NCBI RefSeq assembly: GCF_900102625.1
Contig: NZ_FMZC01000003.1
Span: 1-64,000, forward strand
Length of the DNA stretch: 64,000 nucleotides
From: Paracidovorax valerianellae
GTDB taxonomy: Bacteria; Pseudomonadota; Gammaproteobacteria; Burkholderiales; Burkholderiaceae_C
Direction of reading: 5' to 3'
Positions 8,216 through 16,308 of this stretch are shown here, piece after piece. The translations under genes and the position numbers were made by a program. The notes beneath the pieces were generated by a model. That model was not told the origin of the DNA and did no database searches. It worked only from the letters and a program-made list of their open reading frames with translations. The first letter of the stretch is position 1. Every line of letters begins with the position of its first letter.

Positions 8216-8944
8216 ATGGAACCCGAAAAACGCATCCTTCTCGTCGAGGACGACGCTCATATCGCCGACCTCATGCGCATGCACCTGCAAGACGAAGGCT
8301 ACGCCATCACCCACGCCGCAGATGGACAAGCCGGCCTTCACGCGCTGGAACAGGGCCACTGGGATGCTCTGGTGCTCGATCTCATGCTGCCCCATGTGGA
8401 CGGCCTAGAAATCTGCCGACATGCCCGGGCCATGGCGCGCTACACCCCCATCATCATCACCAGTGCGCGCTCTAGCGAAGTGCATCGCATCCTCGGACTG
8501 GAGCTCGGTGCAGACGACTATCTGGCCAAACCCTTTTCGATGCTGGAACTGGTTGCACGCGTGCGTGCCCTGATGCGCCGCAGCGACGGGCTGGCGCGCA
8601 ATGCGCGCCTGGAGGCGGGCCGCCTCGACATCGGCACGCTGAGCATCGACCCCATCTCACGCGAGGTACAGATCGGGCGCAAACCCATCGAACTCACGCC
8701 GCGCGAATTCGATCTGCTTTACTTTTTCGCGCGCCACCCGGGCCGCGTCTTTTCACGCCTTGATCTGCTGAACCAGGTCTGGGGATACCAGCATGACGGA
8801 TACGAGCACACGGTCAACACCCATATCAATCGCCTGCGCATGAAGGTCGAAGCCGATCCCGCCTCTCCGCGCAGCATCCTCACCGTCTGGGGCCGCGGCT
8901 ACAAGATGATGGCGCCCGAGCCCACCGAAGGAGCGGCACCATGA
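8216..8944 (+). CDS. OmpR-type response regulator
   Basis: Receiver plus winged-helix DNA-binding protein of 242 residues. The receiver has the acidic pair in VEDD near residue 11, the phospho-acceptor aspartate in LVLDLMLP and the conserved lysine in DYLAKPFS. The C-terminal half (ELTPREFDLLYFFARHPG; later YEHTVNTHINRLRMKVE) is a Trans_reg_C domain. The start at MEPEKRILLVED is supported by GGGAG upstream and by the family's usual N-terminus. The stop overlaps the histidine kinase start by four bases (ATGA). The stimulus is unknown; the divergent exported msrA hints at envelope redox stress. Confidence 0.95.
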   Translation: MEPEKRILLVEDDAHIADLMRMHLQDEGYAITHAADGQAGLHALEQGHWDALVLDLMLPHVDGLEICRHARAMARYTPIIITSARSSEVHRILGLELGADDYLAKPFSMLELVARVRALMRRSDGLARNARLEAGRLDIGTLSIDPISREVQIGRKPIELTPREFDLLYFFARHPGRVFSRLDLLNQVWGYQHDGYEHTVNTHINRLRMKVEADPASPRSILTVWGRGYKMMAPEPTEGAAP

Positions 8945-10440
8945 CCCGCCGCTGGGGCACGCTGTCACAGCGCTTGTCACTGGTTTTTGCCGTGCTGCTG
9001 CTCGTTTGCTGCGGAGCGTCGGCTTGGCTGCAGATGCGTGCCAACAACCGTTACGAGCAAGAATTGACGCAGCGGCTGTCCGCCGGGCTGGCGACACACA
9101 TCGCCAGCAACGCCGAGTTGATGCGTGCGGATGGCCTCAACGACACTGCGGTGCGAGAGCTCTTCGACAAACTGATGGCCGTCAACCCGAGCGTAGAGGT
9201 GTACTTGCTGACGCCCACTGGGCGCATTGCAGCCCAGGCCGCTCCACCAGGACATTTGAAGGCCGAAGCAGTAGATTTAAAGCCGATTCAGCAACTGCTG
9301 GCGGGCGCCGAACTACCAGTGCTGGGCGACGATCCTCGCAGTGCCACAGGCCAGCGGAAAGTGTTCAGCGCTGCCCGGCTACAGGCAGGGGGGCGCGACG
9401 CTGGCTATGTGTACGTGGTGCTGCAGGGCGAAAACTTCGCGGCGCTCGCGGCGCGTGTATCCGCCGACAATATTCTTCGAACGACATTGCTGTCGATGGG
9501 GTTGGTCGCCCTGCTTTGCCTGGTGGCCGGGTTGGCCGCCTTCGCGCTGATCACCCGGCCTCTGCGGCGCTTGACCGAGGCGGTGCGCGGCTTCGAAGCC
9601 CAAGGCGTCGCTGCTTTTGACCGTGCCGAACCGCTGCTGGCCGACACGAGGGGGGCGGGCCAGGATGTCGCCGCACTGGGCAGTGCATTCGTTCGCATGG
9701 CACAGCGCATCGCCACGCAATGGCGTGAGTTGACAGCGCAAGACCAGCAGCGGCGTGAACTGTTCGCCAACATCTCGCACGACCTGCGCACGCCGTTGAC
9801 TTCGCTGCACGGGTACCTGGAAACATTGCTGATCAAATCGGAAGTGTTGACCCAGCAAGACCGGCGGCGCTATCTGGAAATAGCACTGGACCAAAGCCGC
9901 AAGGTCGGTCGGCTCGCACAGGAGTTGTTTGAACTGGCACGTCTTGAATACGGCGTGGTGAAGCTCGAAAAGGAGCCACTGGCTCTGCCCGACCTGGTAC
10001 AGGACGTGTTTCAGAAATTCGAGTTGGCGGCAGAGGCGCGGCACCAGCGGCTCGTGGCCGATATCGCACCCGCTCTACCCCCCATCACTGCCGACTTGGG
10101 CCTGATCGAACGGGTGCTCACCAATTTGCTCGACAACGCCATACGGCACACGCCTGCGGGTGGAGAAATCACGGTGCAGTTGCGGCCTGTCGCTGCCATG
10201 CCGAACACAAGCACGGGTACCGCGAGTGGAGTGGATGTGGAGATCAGCGATACCGGGCCTGGCGTTCCACCGCCTTTGCAGCCCGGGCTCTTCAAGCGCC
10301 CGGCTTTCAGCGCGGCAGATGGCCGAGGCGGCGGGTTGGGATTGGTCGTGGTGCAGCGCATATTGGCGCTGCATGGGAGCGACGTCGCTTTGGTAGAGCG
10401 CTCCGGCAAGGGAGCCGTGTTTGCGTTTCGCCTTGGCTGA
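8941..10440 (+). CDS. Sensor histidine kinase, membrane-bound
   Basis: Partner of the preceding response regulator. N-terminal membrane helix (about residues 10-28), a periplasmic sensor loop of roughly 150 residues, a second helix (about 180-205), a HAMP linker, the dimerisation/phosphoacceptor box with the histidine of ANISHDLRTPL at about residue 280, the N box NLLDNAIRHT, G1 box DTGPGV and G2 box GGGLGLVVV. At 499 residues it is a complete classical kinase. The sensor loop shows no motif I recognise, so the ligand is unknown. Confidence 0.95.
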   Translation: MTRRWGTLSQRLSLVFAVLLLVCCGASAWLQMRANNRYEQELTQRLSAGLATHIASNAELMRADGLNDTAVRELFDKLMAVNPSVEVYLLTPTGRIAAQAAPPGHLKAEAVDLKPIQQLLAGAELPVLGDDPRSATGQRKVFSAARLQAGGRDAGYVYVVLQGENFAALAARVSADNILRTTLLSMGLVALLCLVAGLAAFALITRPLRRLTEAVRGFEAQGVAAFDRAEPLLADTRGAGQDVAALGSAFVRMAQRIATQWRELTAQDQQRRELFANISHDLRTPLTSLHGYLETLLIKSEVLTQQDRRRYLEIALDQSRKVGRLAQELFELARLEYGVVKLEKEPLALPDLVQDVFQKFELAAEARHQRLVADIAPALPPITADLGLIERVLTNLLDNAIRHTPAGGEITVQLRPVAAMPNTSTGTASGVDVEISDTGPGVPPPLQPGLFKRPAFSAADGRGGGLGLVVVQRILALHGSDVALVERSGKGAVFAFRLG

Positions 10441-10486
10441 CGGTGATTGCGAAATGCCTTTCACCGCTCAGCACGCGGGCAACGGC

Positions 10487-10825
10487 TCAAAGGTCCTGCT
10501 CGGGATCCACCGGGTCATCGGCCGCCGCAGTGCTTTTTCGCTCGTGCGCGGTCTTCACTGCAGGCCGCGCGAGAATTTCCACATAGAAGGCGTCCGCCCC
10601 CTCCGCTGCCACCGATCCCACCTTGTCGATCAGGGCGTCAAGCGGCACCGCTTCGGCGGCCTCTTGCGTCAGACCGAAGCGGCAATCGAACTCCCAATGG
10701 TCTGAGCCAGCAGGAACATCGCGCTTGCGTTCGCGGCGCAGGTATTTGCGGATCTCATGCTTGACGGCGTCCAGGACGCGGTCGCGTTGCTTGTTTTCGG
10801 AAACGAGGGTGAAGTTTTTTCGCAT
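10487..10825 (-). CDS. DUF6172 family protein
   Basis: Small protein of 112 residues with the family pattern: MRKNFTL at the start, a basic VKHEIRKYLRRERKR segment, then FDCRFG and a late FYVEILA. The chemistry is unknown to me. The frame is open 35 codons upstream, but the match starts at MRKNF. It is convergent with the histidine kinase gene, 46 bases away, and transcribed alone. The charged, soluble sequence suggests a cytoplasmic location. Confidence 0.75.
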   Translation of the reverse strand: MRKNFTLVSENKQRDRVLDAVKHEIRKYLRRERKRDVPAGSDHWEFDCRFGLTQEAAEAVPLDALIDKVGSVAAEGADAFYVEILARPAVKTAHERKSTAAADDPVDPEQDL

Positions 10826-11119
10826 GGGCGATGGTATCTCCAGCCCGGCCCGGTTCGGCGATATAGCCTGGCACTGACTAAATGCCACTTTCCCGCCACG
10901 CTGTGGACAGGGGATGAATGCACCGCTCAACGCCGGTCAGAAAATATTTTGAATCCGTTGCAGCTTTCTTCGCGTATCCCCAGCAGGAAGGCGGAGGAGG
11001 CGATCCGTTGCATGCCTTAACGCATCGATCGGCGCTGCTTTCCTGAAAACCGGCAACGGCCACCTGCCGCTGGACCGACATGTGACTTTCATGTGCATCG
11101 CACATCACCAGGAGCAACC

Positions 11120-12085
11120 ATGATCGATATTCCTGCATCGCCACTTGAAATCCTGCAGCGCCGTTCCGACAAGCTCAAAGAGCGCCGGATGTTCTTTCGC
11201 AAGACTGGGGGCTTTGCCGCCGGAATGGCTGGTGGCGCCATCCTCACCGCGTGCGGAGGTGGGTCGAGCCCCGCTGTCGGTGCCGATGCCCCGACCGACC
11301 CGGAAATTCTCAACTTCGCGCTGAATCTGGAATACCTGGAAGCGCAGTTCTACCTCTATGCCACCACCGGCGCTGGCTTGCCGGATGCACAGACCACCGG
11401 CACGGGCACCCGTGGCACCGTGATCGGTGGCACGAAGGTGCCGTTTTCCGATCCTGTCGTGGCGGCTTACGCCAAGGAAATCGCGGCCGATGAACTGGCC
11501 CATGTGAATTTTCTTCGCGCGGCCCTGGGTTCCTCCGCCGTAGCGATGCCATCGATCGACGTGGGTGGCACCGATCCAAACGGTGCATTTTCCAAAGCAG
11601 CCCAGGCGTCGGGACTCATCCCGGCAGGAACGGCTTTCAATCCCTACAAGGACGACTTGAGCTTTCTTCTGGGGGCCTTCATCTTCGAAGACGTGGGTGT
11701 CACCGCCTACAAGGGCGCCGCGCCATTGATCCAGAACAAGACGTACCTGGAAGCCGCTGCCGGCATCCTGGCCGCAGAGGCCTACCACGCAGGGCTGGTG
11801 CGCACCGTGCTTTATTCGAAAGGCGTTGACGCCCAGGCCGCTGCCGGCAGGATCTCCGATGCGCGCGACACGTTGGACAACTCCAAGGATGTGGACCAGG
11901 GCATTGCGCCCGACGCCAACGGAGCATCGAACATCGTGCCTCTGGATGCCAACGGCATCGCCTACAGCCGTTCGCCGGACGACGTGCTCAACATCGTGTA
12001 CCTCACGCCTAACGCGGCCAGCCAGGGAGGCTTCTTCCCTGCCGGCGTGAATGGCAGCCTGCGATTGAGCAGCGTGTACATGTAG
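11120..12085 (+). CDS. Exported ferritin-like domain lipoprotein
   Basis: Ferritin_2/desiccation-related-type protein of 321 residues. The N-terminus has ERRMFFRK, a small hydrophobic stretch and LTACGGG, which reads as a Tat-like signal with a lipobox, so it is probably anchored outside the inner membrane. The four-helix bundle shows paired acidic/histidine helices typical of diiron sites: NLEYLEAQFY, EIAADELAHVNF, FIFEDVGVTAY and AAEAYHAGL. The ATG follows AGGAG at good spacing; an upstream in-frame start lacks this. The substrate is unknown; similar proteins are linked to oxidative or desiccation stress. The next gene is a metal transporter. Confidence 0.85.
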   Translation: MIDIPASPLEILQRRSDKLKERRMFFRKTGGFAAGMAGGAILTACGGGSSPAVGADAPTDPEILNFALNLEYLEAQFYLYATTGAGLPDAQTTGTGTRGTVIGGTKVPFSDPVVAAYAKEIAADELAHVNFLRAALGSSAVAMPSIDVGGTDPNGAFSKAAQASGLIPAGTAFNPYKDDLSFLLGAFIFEDVGVTAYKGAAPLIQNKTYLEAAAGILAAEAYHAGLVRTVLYSKGVDAQAAAGRISDARDTLDNSKDVDQGIAPDANGASNIVPLDANGIAYSRSPDDVLNIVYLTPNAASQGGFFPAGVNGSLRLSSVYM

Positions 12086-12156
12086 AGCGAACGAGGTCGC
12101 CGCGGTGGGGAGTGCCGTGGCTTCGGTGATAGAGCCATCCCTTCAGGAGCCAAGCC

Positions 12157-13083
12157 ATGCCGTTGCATTTGCATTCCCATGATCCCGTGAGCCCGACAGC
12201 GATGCAGGCCCGCCCTGCTCTGTCGTGGCGGCAGTGGCTGGGCCTGGCCATCGTTCTTGCCGGTGCGGCCGTGCTGAGCGTGCAGGCATTGAACGGACTG
12301 ATCAGTGGAGACGATCGGCTGCGTGGCGCACTGCTGGGTGGCTTGATGGCCGCAGCGGCCACTGCGCTGGGCACGCTCCCTGTCTTGCTATCGCAGAATT
12401 TCTCGCAACGCACGCATGACACCATGCTGGGCTTTGGGGCCGGGGTCATGCTGGCCGCCAGCGCGTTCTCTCTGGTGATCCCTGCCATTGCGGCAGCGAA
12501 ATCCCAGGGGGCTGGATCGTGGACCGCAGGCGGCATCGTGAGCGCGGGCATCTTGTGCGGAGCTTTTTTTCTGCTGCTCATCGATCGCGCCGTGCCGCAC
12601 GAGCATTTCGTGAAAGGGCTGGAAGGCCCTCAGGCAAAGGCGATCAAGCGGGCTTGGCTGTTCGTTCTCGCCATCACCTTGCACAACCTTCCGGAAGGGC
12701 TGGCCATCGGTGTCGCCTTCGCAGGCCCCGATGGCTTAGGCGCCAAGGCACTGGCTGCGGGCATCTCCATCCAGGACGTGCCAGAGGGAATGGTGGTCGC
12801 CCTGGCCTTGCGTGGCGTGGGCTACGGGCGCTGGATGTCCGCGGGCCTCGGAGTGGTGTCCGGCCTGATCGAACCGGTGGCGGCAGTGATGGGCGTGGCA
12901 TTGATCGGTCTTTCTGCCAGCCTGTTGCCTTGGGGCCTGGCCGCCGCAGCGGGGGCGATGCTTTATGTCATCAGCCACGAGATCATTCCAGAGTCACACC
13001 GCAAAGGTCATGAGGCATTTGCGACGGGCGGACTGATGCTGGGCTTCGTAGTGATGATGCTGCTCGATACCGCACTGGGGTAA
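12157..13083 (+). CDS. ZIP family divalent metal transporter
   Basis: Inner-membrane importer of zinc or related divalent cations, about eight transmembrane segments in 308 residues. The binuclear metal site motifs are present: HNLPEGLAIG in TM4, DVPEGMVVAL in TM5, and HEIIPESH later. A loop PHEHF precedes TM4. The overall sequence closely resembles the structurally known BbZIP of Bordetella bronchiseptica, down to the C-terminal LDTALG. AGGAG precedes the ATG. It lies 71 bases after the ferritin-like gene and may be co-transcribed with it, suggesting a shared role in metal handling. Confidence 0.92.
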   Translation: MPLHLHSHDPVSPTAMQARPALSWRQWLGLAIVLAGAAVLSVQALNGLISGDDRLRGALLGGLMAAAATALGTLPVLLSQNFSQRTHDTMLGFGAGVMLAASAFSLVIPAIAAAKSQGAGSWTAGGIVSAGILCGAFFLLLIDRAVPHEHFVKGLEGPQAKAIKRAWLFVLAITLHNLPEGLAIGVAFAGPDGLGAKALAAGISIQDVPEGMVVALALRGVGYGRWMSAGLGVVSGLIEPVAAVMGVALIGLSASLLPWGLAAAAGAMLYVISHEIIPESHRKGHEAFATGGLMLGFVVMMLLDTALG

Positions 13084-13159
13084 CGCCGGCCCCTGCGCTT
13101 CGCGAGCGAACTGCCCCACCTTCTTTCAGATCCATTACGACCTTATCGAAAATGTTGAC

Positions 13160-13179
13160 TTTTCAGTAAATACTGAAAA
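13160..13179 (+). promoter_or_regulatory. Palindromic operator candidate before the GbsR-type gene
   Basis: TTTTCAGTA and TACTGAAAA form a perfect 9-bp inverted repeat around two A residues, 28 bases before the regulator's start codon. GACTTTT (13157-13163) and AAAAGTC (13183-13189) form a second, outer pair. A TTGACT -35-like hexamer begins at 13155, so a bound dimer would block the promoter. Probable autoregulatory site for the regulator and cioAB. Confidence 0.6.
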
Positions 13180-13207
13180 TTCAAAAGTCCTGAGGCACAA
13201 TCGCGGC

Positions 13208-13795
13208 ATGACACAGATCAAGCCGCTTCCCTCTTTGAATCGACAATTCGTGGCCCATTTCGGCGAAATGGGCAGCCGCTGGGGCATCAACCGAACCGTC
13301 GGTCAGATCTATGCCCTGCTCTACCTCTCACCGAGGGCGGTCAACGCCGACGAAATCGCTGAAACCCTGGAGTTTTCACGGTCCAACGTAAGCATGGGCC
13401 TGAAGGAATTGCAGGCTTGGCGGCTTGTCCAACTGCGCCACCAGCCTGGCGACCGCCGCGAATATTTCGAAGCGCCGCAAGACGTCTGGCAAATCTTTCG
13501 CACGCTCGCCGAAGAGCGCAGGCGCCGTGAAATCGAACCGACGCTGTCGATGCTTCGCATGGCACTGCTGGAAGAACCCGCTTCCGAGGACGAGCGCCAT
13601 GCCCAACAGCGCATGCAGGAAATGCACGACCTCATTGACCGCCTCATGACCTGGTTCGACGACGTGCAGCGCTTGGCACCTGAAACCGCCATGCAACTCA
13701 TGGGCATGGGAACAGCCGTCACACGCGTACTGGATTTCAAGGACCGGCTGACGGGCAAAGGCCGCGGCAACAAGCCGGATGGCAAGGATCGGTGA
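13208..13795 (+). CDS. GbsR/MarR-family transcriptional regulator
   Basis: Winged-helix regulator of 195 residues. N-terminal part typical of GbsR-like proteins (FGEMGSRWGINRTVGQIYALLYLS), followed by the recognition-helix region EFSRSNVSMGLKELQ and the wing DRREYFEA. The C-terminal half is helical and probably dimerises. The stop codon is six bases before cioA, so it is very likely co-transcribed with the bd-type oxidase and controls it; the palindrome upstream is the likely operator. The effector is unknown. Confidence 0.88.
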   Translation: MTQIKPLPSLNRQFVAHFGEMGSRWGINRTVGQIYALLYLSPRAVNADEIAETLEFSRSNVSMGLKELQAWRLVQLRHQPGDRREYFEAPQDVWQIFRTLAEERRRREIEPTLSMLRMALLEEPASEDERHAQQRMQEMHDLIDRLMTWFDDVQRLAPETAMQLMGMGTAVTRVLDFKDRLTGKGRGNKPDGKDR

Positions 13796-13801
13796 CGCGC
13801 C

Positions 13802-15169
13802 ATGGACACCTTCATGCTGTCGCGGATCCAGTTCGCCGCCAACATCAGCTTTCACATCCTGTTCCCGACCATCAACATCGCGCTGTGCTGGTTCCTGGTG
13901 TACTTCCGCCTGCGCCACCGCGCCGCGGCCGGCACCCCGGCTGCGCTGGGCTGGGAACAGGCCTATTACTTCTGGACCAAGGTCTTTGCGCTCACCTTCG
14001 CCCTCGGCGTCGTGTCCGGCGTCACCATGAGCTTCCAGTTCGGCACCAACTGGCCAGGCTTCATGGAGCGCGCCGGCAATATCGCCGGCCCGCTGCTGGG
14101 TTATGAGGTGTTCACCGCCTTCTTTCTGGAAGCGACGTTCCTCGGCATCATGCTTTTCGGCCGGCAACATGTGAGCGACCGTGTGCACCTCATTGCCACC
14201 TTGCTGGTGGCCGGCGGAACGACCTTGTCGGCATTCTGGATCTTGAGCCTCAACTCCTGGATGCAGACGCCTGCGGGGTTCGAGATCATCGATGGCAAGT
14301 TCCATGCGGCGGATTGGTTCGCCATCGTCTTCAACCCCTCGTTTCCATACCGGCTGGGCCACAAGCTGCTGGCTTCCACCCTGACAGCTGGCTTCCTGCT
14401 GGCCGGTGTGAGCGCTTGGCAAATGATCCGCGGCACCGCCACGCGTGGCACGCCGCTGGCCCTGCGCGCAGCCATCGTTGCGGTCGCCGTAGCGATTCCG
14501 TTGCAGATCCTGATGGGCGATATGCACGGACTGAACACGCTGCAACACCAGCCGGCCAAGATCGCTGCCATCGAAGGCCTGTGGCATACCGAAAAAGGTG
14601 CGCCGCTCACGCTGTTCGGCTGGCCCAACGAGAAGGAAGGCCGCACGGACTATGCCGTGCAAATCCCCAAGGGTGCCAGCTTGATCCTGGCGCACGACAT
14701 CGACGCTGAACTCAAAGGCCTTGATGCATTCAAGGGAGCTCATCCGCCGGTCGCGCCCGTCTTCTGGAGCTTTCGGATCATGGTCGGCATGGGCATGCTC
14801 ATGCTGGTCGTCGCGTGGTGGGGCGCTTTCGCCCTCTGGCGTCGCCGCAAGGCCGCAGCACCGGAGGCCTCGCTGCCACGCGCGTTGCTGCTGACGCTGG
14901 TGGCAATGACGTTCTCGGGCTGGGTTGCCACGCTGGCAGGCTGGTATGTCACCGAAATCGGGCGGCAACCGTATCTGGTCTATGGACTGCTTCGCGCCGC
15001 GGACACGGTCGCCCCGCATCCGCCATCCACCGTGGCCACGTCGCTCGCTGCTTATTTGACGGTCTACGCGACGCTGCTGGTGAGCTACGTGGCCGTCATC
15101 AAATACATGGCCGAACACGCCGCCATGCCGACGCCAGCGGTCAGCCCGCCAGCGCCACAAGCCGCCTGA
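13802..15169 (+). CDS. cioA: Cytochrome bd-type quinol oxidase subunit I (CioA type)
   Basis: Heme-bearing subunit of the cytoplasmic-membrane quinol oxidase that reduces oxygen to water without pumping protons. 455 residues, about nine membrane helices. Heme ligand candidates are visible: His18 in ISFHILFP, the His of PYRLGHKLLAS and the Met of FWSFRIMVGMG. The Q-loop (from HGLNTLQHQPAKIAAIEGLW) is short, as in cyanide-insensitive CIO enzymes rather than E. coli CydA. It sits between its putative regulator and subunit II. Useful at low oxygen or when heme-copper oxidases are poisoned. Confidence 0.95.
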   Translation: MDTFMLSRIQFAANISFHILFPTINIALCWFLVYFRLRHRAAAGTPAALGWEQAYYFWTKVFALTFALGVVSGVTMSFQFGTNWPGFMERAGNIAGPLLGYEVFTAFFLEATFLGIMLFGRQHVSDRVHLIATLLVAGGTTLSAFWILSLNSWMQTPAGFEIIDGKFHAADWFAIVFNPSFPYRLGHKLLASTLTAGFLLAGVSAWQMIRGTATRGTPLALRAAIVAVAVAIPLQILMGDMHGLNTLQHQPAKIAAIEGLWHTEKGAPLTLFGWPNEKEGRTDYAVQIPKGASLILAHDIDAELKGLDAFKGAHPPVAPVFWSFRIMVGMGMLMLVVAWWGAFALWRRRKAAAPEASLPRALLLTLVAMTFSGWVATLAGWYVTEIGRQPYLVYGLLRAADTVAPHPPSTVATSLAAYLTVYATLLVSYVAVIKYMAEHAAMPTPAVSPPAPQAA

Positions 15170-15179
15170 GGAGCGCTCC

Positions 15180-16187
15180 ATGGAAATGACCCTTGCCAAC
15201 CTGCTGCCGCTCGCCTTCATGGCCGTGATGGGCCTCGCCTTGCTGGCCTACGTGGTGCTCGACGGCTACGACCTGGGCGTGGGCATGCTGCTGCCTTTCG
15301 CCACCGATGCTGAAAAAGACACCATGGTGTCCAGCATCGGTCCCTTCTGGGACGCCAACGAAACCTGGCTCGTCCTGGGGGTTGGTGTGCTGCTCGTTTG
15401 TTTTCCAATGGCACACGGCGTAGTGCTTTCCGCGCTCTACGCGCCTGCCACCGTCATGCTGCTCGGGCTCATCCTGCGCGGTGTCGCATTCGACTTCCGG
15501 GTGAAAGCCCGCGACTCGCACAAGACCGCCTGGAACCGTACCTTCGCGGCCGGGTCGCTGGTGACCACGCTGGCACAGGGTTGGATGCTGGGAGCCTATG
15601 TGACCGGATTCGCCGAAGGAATGTGGCCCACGCTGTTCGCGGCCGGAATCGCCCTCACGCTGCCGGCGGCCTACTGCATGCTCGGTGCCGGTTGGCTGCT
15701 CATGAAAACGGAGGCCGACCTGCAGCGCAAGGCGGCTGCGTGGGGGCGTTCCGCCCTGTGGCCGATGGCATTGGCCCTGGCCGCCATCTCCCTGGCCACG
15801 CCCCTGATAAGCCACACCGTGTTCGAGAAATGGTTTGCGCTGCCTCAGCTGTTCGTGCTGCTGCCCATTCCATTGGCCTGCGCAGCGGCACTGTTCGCCA
15901 TCCACCACGTACTGCACACACCGCGCGTCGTCGATGCAGGCTACGGCTGGATCGTCTTCGTCGCCACCGTCTCCGTTTTTCTTCTGGCGTTCTTCGGCCT
16001 GGCGTACAGCCTCTACCCATACATCGTCATTGACCGCATCACGGTCTGGGAGGCGGCCAGCGCCACCGAATCGCTGACGGTGATAGGGGTGGGCGTGGGC
16101 ATCACCCTTCCGGCCATCATCGCGTACACCGTCTTCATGTACCGGGTGTTCTGGGGCAAGGCCAAGGCGCTCACATACGGGCTTTGA
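15180..16187 (+). CDS. cioB: Cytochrome bd-type quinol oxidase subunit II (CioB type)
   Basis: Structural partner of CioA, 335 residues with about eight or nine membrane helices. The N-terminal LAYVVLDGYDLGVGMLLPF segment and GPFWDANETWLVLGVG are hallmarks of the family. It starts ten bases after cioA with GGAG upstream. I found no small CydX-like gene immediately downstream. Confidence 0.95.
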   Translation: MEMTLANLLPLAFMAVMGLALLAYVVLDGYDLGVGMLLPFATDAEKDTMVSSIGPFWDANETWLVLGVGVLLVCFPMAHGVVLSALYAPATVMLLGLILRGVAFDFRVKARDSHKTAWNRTFAAGSLVTTLAQGWMLGAYVTGFAEGMWPTLFAAGIALTLPAAYCMLGAGWLLMKTEADLQRKAAAWGRSALWPMALALAAISLATPLISHTVFEKWFALPQLFVLLPIPLACAAALFAIHHVLHTPRVVDAGYGWIVFVATVSVFLLAFFGLAYSLYPYIVIDRITVWEAASATESLTVIGVGVGITLPAIIAYTVFMYRVFWGKAKALTYGL

Positions 16188-16308
16188 ACGCCCCTCGATT
16201 TTTGCCGCACCTGAGGAGCAAGAGTGCCATCGCGGCATGCGCTCCTACACAGGGCAGGCTCAGTTGGCATGCCGCGAGATGGAGGCTTGCATTACGATTC
16301 CCGCCAAC

